From assembly GCA_030425185.1 (NCBI GenBank), contig JAUIAU010000016.1, positions 1 to 64,000 on the forward strand: a DNA stretch of 64,000 nt, read 5' to 3'. How positions within the stretch are numbered: the first letter of the stretch is position 1; the number at the start of each line of letters is the position of its first letter. This document shows, piece by piece, positions 37,523 through 46,063 of the stretch. The notes under the pieces are model-generated. The model ran no database searches and was not told where the DNA came from. It worked only from the letters and a program-made list of their open reading frames with translations. Both the position numbers and the translations under genes were made by a program. This stretch comes from Alphaproteobacteria bacterium (GTDB lineage Bacteria; Pseudomonadota; Alphaproteobacteria; Rhodobacterales; Rhodobacteraceae).

Positions 37523-38701
37523 TTATTCCGCCGCATGCCGGGCTTCTGCCCGCTCGGTGCGGGCAGGGGTCCTCAGCGGCCCGCGCGCGGCCCGGCCTGC
37601 GAAGGCGTCCGCCACCGCGCCCTCGGCCCAGACGAGGCAGCCGTCCGCGATGACCCCCGCAAGGCGGCGGCGCGCGGGGTCGAGGATGCAGACATCCGCC
37701 CGCGCCCCCGGGTTGAGCGTGCCCCGGTCGTGCAAGCCCATGACCTCGGCCGGGCCGGTGCTGGCGAGGTGCCACAGGCGCTCGAAGGCGATGCCGAGGT
37801 CGGTCAGAGTCCAGATCGCGTCGAGCACCCGTGCCCCCGGCGCGCCCGAGACGAGCACGTCGCAGAGCCCCTCCAGCACCAGCGCCGAGGCGCGCCGGGC
37901 GCCGCTGTCGGCCATCCCCGCAAGGTCAGCGGCGGCGATCAGGACCGGGTCGTTCATAGCCTTGGCGGTGGCCGCGGCCGAGCGGCTTTTCGGGCGCAGC
38001 GTCAGACGGGCGCCGATGATCCGGTGATGCTCGCGCGTCTCGCCGTCGGCGTCGCCCAGGCTGCCGTAGGAAATCCCCATCCGGTCAAAGGCTTCCGCCA
38101 TCCGGCAAAGGTGGCGTGGCACTCCCGGACGGCAGGCCGCCGCCGCCGCGATGCGCGCGGCGAGCGTGTCGGCGTCGGTCCCCAGTGCCCCGGCCGCCGC
38201 GGCCAGCCCGCCGGGGCCGCCGAGCGCGAGTTCCTGAAGCCGGGCCAGCCGGTTGCTGAAATAGACGAGGTCCAGCCGCTCGGTCTCGGCCGTCGCCAGC
38301 AGTTCGGTGCCGGTCGCGGTGGCGTGGCTCTCGGCTTCCAGCCCCGGGCGCAGGTCGATCGGTCCGGGGGTGGCGCGGCGCAGGCGGGCCAGATCGCCCC
38401 GCGTCGCGGCGACGCCGGTCTCGCCGCCCTCCCAGCTCCAGCGGTAAAGGCCCCAGGCCGTGGTGACGCCCCCGGCGGCGAGCCGGTCGCGAAAGGTCCC
38501 GGGCGACTGACGCTCGGCCGGGTCCGGCTCGGCGGCCATGTCGACGATGCCGGGCAGCAGCCAGTGCCCGCTCAGGTCCACCGCTTCGAAGGGGCCGCGC
38601 GTGATCCGCCCTTCGGCAAGCGCGAGGGTGCGGGCCTCGAACGCGCCGTCGCGCAACACATGCGCCCCGGTCAACCGGAGGGGAGGAAGCTGCGCCATCA
38701 T
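37523..38701 (-). CDS. PhnM-like amidohydrolase with altered metal site
   Basis: A 392-residue protein resembling PhnM (alpha-D-ribose 1-methylphosphonate 5-triphosphate diphosphatase) in overall plan: a short N-terminal strand domain, LLPGIVDM at about 47, GVTTAWGLY, HHRIIGARLTLR and the C-terminal GLHDRGTLNPGARADVCIL. The expected HxD-type metal ligands after PGIVDM are absent (AAEPDP follows), and the usual Ser-Asp near the last ligand reads VSGAPG. It may be a non-catalytic paralogue or bind metal differently. No other phn genes are nearby. Two adjacent ATG codons (38701, 38698) are possible starts. Confidence 0.65.
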   Translation of the reverse strand: MMAQLPPLRLTGAHVLRDGAFEARTLALAEGRITRGPFEAVDLSGHWLLPGIVDMAAEPDPAERQSPGTFRDRLAAGGVTTAWGLYRWSWEGGETGVAATRGDLARLRRATPGPIDLRPGLEAESHATATGTELLATAETERLDLVYFSNRLARLQELALGGPGGLAAAAGALGTDADTLAARIAAAAACRPGVPRHLCRMAEAFDRMGISYGSLGDADGETREHHRIIGARLTLRPKSRSAAATAKAMNDPVLIAAADLAGMADSGARRASALVLEGLCDVLVSGAPGARVLDAIWTLTDLGIAFERLWHLASTGPAEVMGLHDRGTLNPGARADVCILDPARRRLAGVIADGCLVWAEGAVADAFAGRAARGPLRTPARTERAEARHAAE

Positions 38702-38821
38702 TGCCGTGGGTCCGAATGCCTGCCTGATCGTCGTTTTCCGGCCTGAATACCCGTGTTGCGTGTCGGTCCTGTGACAGCGCGGGCGGTCCGGTCGGGTGGC
38801 GTCCGGGGGCGGCGGGGGCGG

Positions 38822-40159
38822 TCAGTCGACGGGCAGTCCGCTGGGCACCGTCTCGGGACGGCCCAGCGGCCGGGTCTTCGCCGTCACCCCTTCCAGCGCG
38901 CCGAGGAAGGCGACGAGGTCGGCGATCTCCGCCTCGGTCCGCGCCTGCGGGGCGAGGTCGAGCACGGCCGCGTGCCGCCGCCGCTCGATCGGGTCGTCCT
39001 GCACGAGGAAGTCGACCGGGGCGAGCCACGGGATGTCGGGCAGTCGCGCCATGTCCGGGGTCCATCGGACGAGGCTTTCGCGCGGGGCGATGTGGTGCCG
39101 CACGATCCCTTCCAGCGTCGGGAAGGCCCCGTTGTGGCCGTAGGGCGCAGTGAGGGTCACGTTGCGCAGCATCGGCGTGCGGAAGCGGTAGCTGTCCTCC
39201 AGCCGGTTCGACTTGCCGACCCGGCCCACGTCGCGGACATACGGGTCATGCGCGCGGGTGCGCCCCGGGCCGAACTGGGGCAGGGCGAGCGCGTGGAACT
39301 GCTGGTCGCTGAGCAGGGGACCCGCGTGGCAGGCCGAACAGCCCGCGTCGCCGTAGAACAGCTCCATCCCCCGGCGCTGAGCCTCGGTCAGCGCGCCGGT
39401 GTCGCCCGCGAGATACGCGTCGAAGGGGCTGTCGAAGTTGCGCCACTCGGTGCCCATGAAGGCGGCCAGCGCGTTGGCGATCTCGACGATGCCGACCTGT
39501 TCGGGGCTGTCGATGTGCGGGAAGGCCGCGACGAACATCTCGCCGTAGGCGGGGATCGTGCGCACCCGCTTGGCGATGATCGGCCACGCTGCATCGATCC
39601 GGTCGTTGACGGCCCCGGCGACCTCGTTCTCGCCGACATTGCCGGCCATCTCGAACTGCGCGGTCATCGGGAACAGCGCCTGCGCGGCGAGCGCGGTCTC
39701 GAGGCCCGGGGGCAGCCACTCCTGCGCGGGCGTGTCGAAGCCGTTGCCATAGAGGTCAGAGACCTCCAGCCGCCCGTCGTGGAACAGCACGCGGATGTCC
39801 TCGTGCGCGAGGTTCCAGAGCGCGGGCGCGTTGCGCGGGATCCGCTTGCGGACCCGGTCGTCCCCTTCGCCGGGCCGCCGCTCGGGGCCGACGCCCACAC
39901 CGCCCTCGCCGATCCCGAGGCTCAGCCCGTCGGTGCCGCCGAAGTCGTGGTGGTGACAGGTGCCGCAGGAGATGTTGCGGTTGCCGGACAGGATCTTATC
40001 GTAGAACAGAAGCTGGCCGAGCTGCGCCTGCGCGTCGTCGAAGGCGATGAAGTCGGCCTCGGTCAGCGGGGCGGGCAGGTCGGCGGCCGAAACGGGCATC
40101 GCGGCAACGAGACCGGCGAGCGAGAGGGAGGCGATCCGATGCGAAACCTTGCGAAACAT
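38822..40159 (-). CDS. Di-haem cytochrome c peroxidase (CCP/MauG family)
   Basis: A 445-residue periplasmic protein with a Sec signal peptide (SLSLAGLVAAMPVSA, cleavage about residue 25). It has two c-type haem motifs: CGTCHH at 65-70 and CSACH at about 272-276. These peroxidases reduce H2O2 with electrons from cytochrome c; MauG-like members carry out oxidative maturation instead. The length exceeds classical CCP (about 330) and fits the MauG-like/methylamine-associated group. Its start codon overlaps, on the opposite strand, the first 21 bp of the Sel1 gene. Confidence 0.88.
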   Translation of the reverse strand: MFRKVSHRIASLSLAGLVAAMPVSAADLPAPLTEADFIAFDDAQAQLGQLLFYDKILSGNRNISCGTCHHHDFGGTDGLSLGIGEGGVGVGPERRPGEGDDRVRKRIPRNAPALWNLAHEDIRVLFHDGRLEVSDLYGNGFDTPAQEWLPPGLETALAAQALFPMTAQFEMAGNVGENEVAGAVNDRIDAAWPIIAKRVRTIPAYGEMFVAAFPHIDSPEQVGIVEIANALAAFMGTEWRNFDSPFDAYLAGDTGALTEAQRRGMELFYGDAGCSACHAGPLLSDQQFHALALPQFGPGRTRAHDPYVRDVGRVGKSNRLEDSYRFRTPMLRNVTLTAPYGHNGAFPTLEGIVRHHIAPRESLVRWTPDMARLPDIPWLAPVDFLVQDDPIERRRHAAVLDLAPQARTEAEIADLVAFLGALEGVTAKTRPLGRPETVPSGLPVD

Positions 40160-40627
40160 GCGGCGAGTTTGGCGCTTTGCCTCGCGGTTGCAAGCCCCGC
40201 CGTGGCCGAACTGGAGCATGCGCGCGACCTGATGGAAGAGGGCCGCTTCGTCGAGGCGCGCGAGGAATTGTGGCTGGCGGCGCGCTCGGGAAATGCCGAG
40301 GCCGAGGAGCTGATCGGGGTGATGTACGCGATGGGTCTGGGCGTGCCGCGCGACGACCAGCGCGCCTTCGACTGGTACCTGCGCGCCGCCATGAAGGGGC
40401 ATCCGGGCGCCCAGTCGGGGGTGGGCTGGTACTACGAGATCGGTCGCGGCCTGCCCGCGCCCGACCTGACGCGCGCCTACATGTGGTACACGCTGTCGGC
40501 GATCGGCGGTGACCCGGATGCGGCGATGTCGCTGGAAGAGGTCGTCAAGAAGATGACCCGCGAGGAAATCGAGAAGGCACTGATCCTTGTCGAGGATTAC
40601 CGCGTCTGGATGTATCCGTTCCGGTAG
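40139..40627 (+). CDS. Secreted Sel1-repeat protein
   Basis: A 162-residue protein with a signal peptide (LAKHAASLALCLAVASPAVA, cut near 23) and Sel1-like repeats (AEAEELIGVMYAMGLGVPRDDQRAFDWYLRAAMKG and GAQSGVGWYYEIGRGLPAPDLTRAYMWY, about 52-120). Sel1 repeats form helical protein-binding solenoids, so it is probably a periplasmic adaptor. GGGAGG precedes the ATG at 40139. That start lies within the first codons of the oppositely oriented peroxidase gene, so expression of the two may interfere. Confidence 0.83.
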   Translation: MRNLAKHAASLALCLAVASPAVAELEHARDLMEEGRFVEAREELWLAARSGNAEAEELIGVMYAMGLGVPRDDQRAFDWYLRAAMKGHPGAQSGVGWYYEIGRGLPAPDLTRAYMWYTLSAIGGDPDAAMSLEEVVKKMTREEIEKALILVEDYRVWMYPFR

Positions 40628-40633
40628 GAACGC

Positions 40634-41431
40634 TCAGCCCCCGAGGTCCTTCAGGACGCCCAGCAGCCCGTCCGCGGTGCCGCCGTCGAGGTAGCGCTGC
40701 GCTTCAAGGACCAGCCGCAACTGCTTGGCCAGAAAGGCGAGGCGGCGATGCTCGGTCTCGATCCTGCGGGCCTCGATCTCGGCATCCAGCGCCTCGGCCT
40801 CGCGCAGCAGCTTGCCGATTTCGGCAATGGCGCGCTCGTTGGTCAGCCCCTCCCGCCGCAGCCGCGCCCGGATCGCGCCGAGACCCTCCCGCGCGATGCT
40901 GCGGGCTTCTTCGCGGACCGTCGTGCCCGCCTCCGGGTCGGCAATCGCGTCGAGCACCCGCCCGAGGGCACCATCGAGCTTCGCCGCCAGCCCGGCCCGT
41001 TCGCTGCGCGCCAGCGGGACCAGGTCGGCGGTGCCGAGCGGATCGGGCAGGTTACGCCCCGCGTCGGCATCCCGCGCCCGGTGCCGGGCTTCCACGAAGG
41101 TCGCCACGATCAGGCGGGAGGCCGCGACAGCCTCGTCTGAGCGCAGCAGCGTCGCTGCCATCACGACACCATGCTCGGTGAAGGCCCAGGGCGTATGGCG
41201 GATCCCGCCGCGGCCGGTGTTTGATATCCCGTTTTCGGATATCAAAGCGGTCCACTCCGCCTCGGTCAGCTGGAACGCGTAGTCGTCGCCGAAGCGGTCG
41301 AGGTTGCCGCGCACCCGCTCGTTCAGTTTCCCGGTCGTGTAGCCGAACCGGGGCGCCACGTCGTGGGCGAGGACGACGGCAAACCCGCGCACGGTGTATA
41401 TCGGCAGGGCGGGAGACAGTGTGTCGGGCAT
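40634..41431 (-). CDS. ORF6N-domain protein
   Basis: A 265-residue protein. The N-terminal 100 residues look like the phage-type ORF6N DNA-binding domain (VRGFAVVLAHDVAPRFGYTTGKLNERVRGNLDRFGDDYAFQLTEAEW, then WAFTEHGVVMAATLL). The remainder (about 130-255) is charged, with heptad-like helices (KLLREAEALDAEIEARRIETEHRRLAFLAKQLRL), probably coiled coil. Such proteins are common in phages and genomic islands, but no other phage gene is near, so it may be a domesticated remnant. An AT-rich perfect inverted repeat lies inside the coding region at 41220-41246. Confidence 0.75.
   Translation of the reverse strand: MPDTLSPALPIYTVRGFAVVLAHDVAPRFGYTTGKLNERVRGNLDRFGDDYAFQLTEAEWTALISENGISNTGRGGIRHTPWAFTEHGVVMAATLLRSDEAVAASRLIVATFVEARHRARDADAGRNLPDPLGTADLVPLARSERAGLAAKLDGALGRVLDAIADPEAGTTVREEARSIAREGLGAIRARLRREGLTNERAIAEIGKLLREAEALDAEIEARRIETEHRRLAFLAKQLRLVLEAQRYLDGGTADGLLGVLKDLGG
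41220..41246. repeat. Intragenic 10-bp perfect inverted repeat
   Basis: TTTGATATCC (41220-41229) and GGATATCAAA (41237-41246) flank CGTTTTC inside the ORF6N gene, encoding the segment around ENGISNT. It is AT-rich in a GC-rich gene and could form a hairpin or serve as a protein site. Confidence 0.6.
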
Positions 41432-41546
41432 CGGCGGGCCTTGGCAAAGCGCCCGACCAGCATAGCGCTCAAGGTTAACAGCCGGTGAAAACGAAACGGC
41501 CCGGGTTTCCCCGGGCCGCCCGCTCCTGTCCGGAACGTGAGAGCGA

Positions 41547-42605
41547 TCAGTTCAGATCGGCCGCACGCTCGGCATCGACTTTCGCCTTGGCTTCATCCAC
41601 GGCGGCGGTGAAGGCGGCGAAGATTTCCGGGCCCTTGGTCACCGACGACTGGAACCACTCGTAGACCGGAGCCGCGGCTTCCTGGAACATGGCCTTCTCG
41701 GCGGGCGACGGCACGTAGATGTCACCGCCACCGGCCACGAAGTCCTCGTAGGCCTGGATCGACTTGCGCTTCGGCGAGGCGAAGGTGGCCTGCTGGAGGG
41801 CCGCGAAGCCGTCCACCACCACGCGACGCAGGTCTTCCGGCATCGAGAGGAACTTCTCGTTGTTCATCCACCACAGGGCGCCCATGTAGCTGTGCCCGTC
41901 GAGGGTCAGGTACTGCAGGCCGGCATCCGGGAACTTCATGCCCATGATGTCGGTGATGCCGTTGGCGGTGCCTTCCACGACGCCGGTCTGCAGCGAGGTG
42001 AACAGTTCCGGCCACGCGATCGGGGTTGCCGAGGCGCCGAGGGCCTGGGTCAGCTCGATGGCGAGGTCGGCCTGGATGGTGCGCATCTTCAGACCGGCGA
42101 GGTCGGAGGGCTGCGTCACGCGGCGCTCGGTGTTGGCGAAGCTGCGCCAGCCGCCGGTGTTGCCGATGGTCATCAGGCGGATGGTATTGCCCGAGTCTTC
42201 CAGCGCCATGTCCCGCATGGTGCGCACGAAGTCGCCCGAGAGCACTTCTTCCGCGATGCGGTCATCCGACATCAGGTAGGGCAGGTCGAGGACCTGGACA
42301 TACGGGAAGATGCCGGCGGCACCGCCCGAGGTCGAGATGTAGATGTCGATGGTGCCGTCCGAGACGCCCTGCAGGCACTCGGCGCCGTTGGCGCAGAGCT
42401 GGGTGCCGATGAAAAGTTCGACGGCGATGGCGCCGTTCGAGGCGTTCTCGACGTAGTTCTTGAACACCACGAGGCCGTCATAGTCCTCGTCGTTCTCGTT
42501 CGAGTTGGCCGTGGCGCGCAGCGTGTAGTCCTGCGCCATGGCCGCGAGCGGAGCGCCCGCAAGCAGCGTCGCCACCATCAGCGACTTCGTGAGACCCTTC
42601 AGCAT
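41547..42605 (-). CDS. dctP: TRAP transporter substrate-binding protein (DctP family)
   Basis: A 352-residue periplasmic binding protein. The signal peptide is 1-24 (SLMVATLLAGAPLAAMA). Family features are the TLRATANSNENDEDYDGLVVFKNYVE opening, the ligand-binding arginine region GLKMRTIQADLAIELTQALGASATPIAWPELFTSLQTGVVEG (about 170-210), and a helical C terminus rich in Glu, Ala and Lys. The GGGAGGAAA ribosome site is strong. It is the last gene of the leftward operon encoding an SsuD-type monooxygenase. The ligand is likely a sulfonated sugar or other sulfonate, by context only. Confidence 0.93.
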   Translation of the reverse strand: MLKGLTKSLMVATLLAGAPLAAMAQDYTLRATANSNENDEDYDGLVVFKNYVENASNGAIAVELFIGTQLCANGAECLQGVSDGTIDIYISTSGGAAGIFPYVQVLDLPYLMSDDRIAEEVLSGDFVRTMRDMALEDSGNTIRLMTIGNTGGWRSFANTERRVTQPSDLAGLKMRTIQADLAIELTQALGASATPIAWPELFTSLQTGVVEGTANGITDIMGMKFPDAGLQYLTLDGHSYMGALWWMNNEKFLSMPEDLRRVVVDGFAALQQATFASPKRKSIQAYEDFVAGGGDIYVPSPAEKAMFQEAAAPVYEWFQSSVTKGPEIFAAFTAAVDEAKAKVDAERAADLN

Positions 42606-42643
42606 GGTTCTGTTTCCTCCCTGGCTTTTGGTCTTTGGGTTGG

Positions 42644-43933
42644 TCAGTTGGCGAACCCGGTCAAACGCGGGATCGTCATGGAAATCGCGGGGAAGTAGGT
42701 GATCAGGAAGATCACCAGAACCTCCACCGCAAGGAACGGCAGGATGGCGCGGGCGATGCGCTCGACCTTCTCGCCCGAGACGGACGAGGCGACGAACAGC
42801 ACCAGCCCCATCGGCGGCGTGGCGAGACCCACGGTCAGGTTGACCGACATGATGATCGCGAAGTGGATCGGGTCCACGCCCATCGAGGTGAAGATCGGCC
42901 CGAGGATCGGCCCGAGGATGATGATCGCCGGACCCGCGTCGAGGAACATGCCCACCACGAAGAGCAGCACGTTGATCAGGAACAGCAGCACCAGCGGGTT
43001 TTGCGACAGCGACAGAATCCATTCCGCCAGCAGTTCAGGCGCATGTGACAGGGACACGACGGTCTTGAAGGCCATCGCCGCGCCGACGAGCAGCAGCACC
43101 ACCGCCGAGGTGGCCGCCGAGCGGGCCAGGACCTCCGGCAGGTCGCTCAGGCGCAGGGTGCGCAGGACGAACATGCCGACGATGATGGCATAGGCCACCG
43201 CGACGGCCGCCGCCTCGGTCGGCGTGAAGACGCCGCCCAGGATGCCGCCGAGGATGATGACCGGGGTCAGCAGCGGCCAGAACGCCTTGAGGCTGGCCTG
43301 GCCCTTTTCCTTCCAGGTCGCCTTCTGGGTCGAGACCGGGAAGTCGTACTTGTCGGCCATGACCTTGATGACCGCCATCAGGCCGACGCCGACGAGGATG
43401 CCCGGCACGATGCCCGCGAGGAACAGTGCCGCGACCGACTCGCCCATCACGTAGGCGTAGATGATCATGATGCCCGAGGGCGGGATGATCGGACCGATGA
43501 CCGAGCTGGCGGCGGTGATCGCGGCGGCGAAGCGGCGGGTGTAGCCCTGCTTCTCCATCGCGGGGATCAGCATCGAGCCGAGCGCCGAGGTGTCCGCCAC
43601 CGCCGAGCCCGAGAGACCCGCGAACAGCATCGAGGACAGCACGTTCACATGGGCGAGGCCGCCGCGCAGGTGGCCCATCAGGGCCTGCGCGAATTCCACC
43701 AGCCGCTCGGTGATGCCGCCGCGGTTCATCAGCTCGCCCGCGAGCATGAAGAACGGGATGGCCATCAGCGGGAAGCTGTCCATGCCGTTGTAGACGTTGC
43801 GGTAGAGCAGGACGATGTCGCGCGTCGAGCCGTCGAGGAACAGCAGCAGGCCGGGCGCGAAGACCAGCCCGAAGAACACGGGCAGGCCGATCATCAGGAA
43901 GACGAGGAAGAGGGGCAGGAACCAGACCAGCAT
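42644..43933 (-). CDS. dctM: TRAP transporter large permease (DctM family)
   Basis: A 429-residue membrane protein of about 12 helices with the DctM signature region FFMLAGELMNRGGITERLVEFAQALMGHLRGGLAHVNVLSSMLFAGLSGSAVADTSALGSMLIPAM (about 60-125). It catalyses sodium-driven uptake of substrate delivered by the binding protein. It starts 4 bp after the small permease gene and ends 38 bp before the binding-protein gene. Confidence 0.95.
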   Translation of the reverse strand: MLVWFLPLFLVFLMIGLPVFFGLVFAPGLLLFLDGSTRDIVLLYRNVYNGMDSFPLMAIPFFMLAGELMNRGGITERLVEFAQALMGHLRGGLAHVNVLSSMLFAGLSGSAVADTSALGSMLIPAMEKQGYTRRFAAAITAASSVIGPIIPPSGIMIIYAYVMGESVAALFLAGIVPGILVGVGLMAVIKVMADKYDFPVSTQKATWKEKGQASLKAFWPLLTPVIILGGILGGVFTPTEAAAVAVAYAIIVGMFVLRTLRLSDLPEVLARSAATSAVVLLLVGAAMAFKTVVSLSHAPELLAEWILSLSQNPLVLLFLINVLLFVVGMFLDAGPAIIILGPILGPIFTSMGVDPIHFAIIMSVNLTVGLATPPMGLVLFVASSVSGEKVERIARAILPFLAVEVLVIFLITYFPAISMTIPRLTGFAN

Positions 43934-43937
43934 GTTC

Positions 43938-44522
43938 TTACTCCGCGCCCGAGACCGCTTCGCCCGGGATCGGGCGCAGCCGGTCCTCGCCGCCGAGCAG
44001 CGACACGACGCTGCGCAGCACGAGTTCCACGTTGACGATCATCAGCAGGACGCTGCCGACCACGAGCGACGACATCATCCAGCTGCGCGGCACCTTGCTC
44101 CAGGTTCCGTCAAGCGACGGGTACCACAGCGAGTCGGTGGCGAAGCGGCCGCCGAAGCCGGTGATCTCGGCCCAGCCGATCTGGACCGCGACCACGAGCA
44201 CGATCGAGGCGATCAGCAGCAGGAGCAGCGAAAGCACCGCGCCGATCGTCTTCGGGAAGGCCAGCAGCACCATGTCGATGGCCACGAACCCGCCGCGGCG
44301 ATAGGCGAGGGGGGCCATCAGGCCGGTCATCCACAGCATCATGAAGCGCGCGGCTTCGTCGGGCCAGGGCAGGGCGTTGCCGAGTACGTAGCGGAAGAAC
44401 ACCTGAATCAGGATCGCCAGCACCATCAAGGCGATGGCGATGATCGAGATCCACCGTCCGACGGCGAGGATGCCGTCCACGAAGACCTGCAAAGGCTTCA
44501 AGAGCCCCAGCAACAGCGTCAT
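43938..44522 (-). CDS. dctQ: TRAP transporter small permease (DctQ family)
   Basis: A 194-residue four-helix membrane protein with the DctQ-type sequence LIQVFFRYVLGNALPWPDEAARFMMLWMTGLMAPLAYRRGGFVAIDMV (about 37-85). It supports the large permease. Between it and the upstream flavin reductase is a 94-bp gap with GC-rich inverted repeats (CCCCGG/CCGGGG at about 44599-44615, GGCCCC/GGGGCC at about 44545-44562) but no T-run, so read-through from the enzyme genes is likely. Confidence 0.92.
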   Translation of the reverse strand: MTLLLGLLKPLQVFVDGILAVGRWISIIAIALMVLAILIQVFFRYVLGNALPWPDEAARFMMLWMTGLMAPLAYRRGGFVAIDMVLLAFPKTIGAVLSLLLLLIASIVLVVAVQIGWAEITGFGGRFATDSLWYPSLDGTWSKVPRSWMMSSLVVGSVLLMIVNVELVLRSVVSLLGGEDRLRPIPGEAVSGAE

Positions 44523-44616
44523 GCGACGCCCTCCCTCCCTGTCGGCCCCGCGTGGGGGCCAGTTGATCCCCGGCCGGGTCTTGTTGCCCGGTCCGGCGTC
44601 CCCGGTGGGCCCGGGG

Positions 44617-45117
44617 TCAGCCTTGCGCCGTGAAGCCGCCGTAGCGGCCCTGCGCGAAAATCAGTGGTGCCCCGTCGCCCGGCGTGGCGCGCAGCACCTC
44701 GCCCACGACGATGACGTGATCGCCGCCCTCGTGCACGGCCACCTTGCGGCATTCGAAGCGTGCGAGGCAACCGGCCAGAAGCGGCACCCGGTCCGGGCAG
44801 GCATGCCACTCGGCATGCTCGAAGTCCCAGCCGTCCTTGGCGAAGCGGCGGCCGACCTCGGCCTGCCCCTGTTCGAGGACGTGGATGGCGTAGCGGTCGG
44901 TCTCGGTGAAGGGCGCGAAGCGGGCCGAGGCGCGCGCGGGCGACCAAAGCACCAGCGGCGGGTCGAGCGACAGCGACGCGAAGCTGTTCGCGGTGATCGC
45001 GACCGGTCCCTTCTCGGTCTGGCAGCTCACCACGGTCACGCCCGTCGCGAACTGGCCGAGCGTGTCCCGGAACGCGCGCGGGTCCGTCGCCGGGTCGAAG
45101 GCGCGGGTCTCGTTCAT
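44617..45117 (-). CDS. Flavin reductase (FMN_red/HpaC-like), SmoA candidate
   Basis: A 166-residue NAD(P)H:FMN reductase-type protein (FRDTLGQFATGVTVVSCQTEKGPVAITANSFASLSLDPPLVLWSPARASARF, about 14-66; HVIVVGEVL near 125). Such enzymes supply reduced FMN to two-component monooxygenases. The SsuD-type monooxygenase two genes upstream is the obvious client, as in the SmoA/SmoC pair of oxidative sulfoquinovose breakdown. ATG 45117 has GGAAGGA upstream; a start at 45156 would add an unconserved leader. Confidence 0.88.
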   Translation of the reverse strand: MNETRAFDPATDPRAFRDTLGQFATGVTVVSCQTEKGPVAITANSFASLSLDPPLVLWSPARASARFAPFTETDRYAIHVLEQGQAEVGRRFAKDGWDFEHAEWHACPDRVPLLAGCLARFECRKVAVHEGGDHVIVVGEVLRATPGDGAPLIFAQGRYGGFTAQG

Positions 45118-45156
45118 GGCTCGTCCTTCCGGGCTTTGGGTCAGGCCGCCGTCCAT

Positions 45157-46050
45157 CTAGGGCACCTCATGGCCAAGGGCGAGGGTGTAGAGCTCGAACC
45201 AGCGCTGCCGGGTCATCTTCACCTGCATCGCCTGCCCGAGGGTGCGGATGCGGGGCAGGGCGTTGGTGCCCATCACGGGCAGGATGCGCACCGGGTGATG
45301 CAGCAGCCACGCCACCGCGACGGCCGCGGCATCGGTGCCGGTCTCCTCGGCGATCTCGGTCAGCTTCTCGCGCAGCGGGGCCGAGCTTTCGGCGAAGAGC
45401 GAGCCGCCGCCCAGCGGCGACCACGCCATCGGGGCCACGCCGCGCTCCTGCAGGAAGGCGATGTCGCCGTTGGTGAAGGGCTGGTGGTGCACCAGCGAGA
45501 CCTCGATCTGGTTCGTCACCAGCGGGGTCTCCATCGACGCCTGCAGCAGCGTCCAGTCCCACGGGCGGAAGTTCGACACGCCGACGGCGCGGACCTTGCC
45601 CGAGCGCACGACCTCGTCCAGCGCGGCGCCGGTCTCGCAGGCGTCCATCAGCGGGTCGGGGCGGTGGATCAGCAGCAGGTCGATCCGGTCGGTCCCGAGC
45701 AGCGACAGCGAGGTGTCGACCGAGTTCAGGATATGCGCCCGGCTGGTGTCGTAATGCTTGACCGGGGCCGAGGCATAGCGCCCGGCGGGGGCGACGATAT
45801 CGCACTTGGTGACGATCTCGATCCGGTCCTTCAGATGCGGCGCACGAGCCAGCATCCGGCCGAAGATCTCTTCGACGGTGTAGCCGCCATAGATGTCGGC
45901 ATGGTCCATCGTGGTGATGCCCTGCTCGAGGCAGGCTTCCACCTTGGCCTGGACATGGGCGTCGCTGGTGTCGGTGTCGTCGCCGAGCCGCCACATCCCG
46001 TAGACGATGCGGCTCAGGCTCAGGTCGGCGGTCAGGTCGATACGATCCAT
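45157..46050 (-). CDS. smoB: Aldo-keto reductase (YdhF/SmoB type)
   Basis: A 297-residue AKR with the full catalytic tetrad: Asp 49 and Tyr 54 in TTMDHADIYGGY, Lys 82 in VTKC, and His 129 in LLLIHRPDP. The N-terminal LSRIVYGMWRLGDD and C-terminal WFELYTLALGHEVP place it with YdhF-like reductases, the group that includes SmoB. In the sulfo-SMO route SmoB reduces 6-oxo-glucose, released by the monooxygenase, to glucose with NADPH. The ATG at 46050 is used because homology begins there; longer upstream frame is arginine/proline-rich filler. It lies 13 bp after the monooxygenase gene. Confidence 0.82.
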   Translation of the reverse strand: MDRIDLTADLSLSRIVYGMWRLGDDTDTSDAHVQAKVEACLEQGITTMDHADIYGGYTVEEIFGRMLARAPHLKDRIEIVTKCDIVAPAGRYASAPVKHYDTSRAHILNSVDTSLSLLGTDRIDLLLIHRPDPLMDACETGAALDEVVRSGKVRAVGVSNFRPWDWTLLQASMETPLVTNQIEVSLVHHQPFTNGDIAFLQERGVAPMAWSPLGGGSLFAESSAPLREKLTEIAEETGTDAAAVAVAWLLHHPVRILPVMGTNALPRIRTLGQAMQVKMTRQRWFELYTLALGHEVP

Positions 46051-46063
46051 GCGGAAGCGGTCC

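Noticed and set aside
44523-44616. Terminator splitting the TRAP genes from the monooxygenase genes
   Set aside because: Only GC-rich inverted repeats without a T-run; all genes share direction, and context favours one operon.
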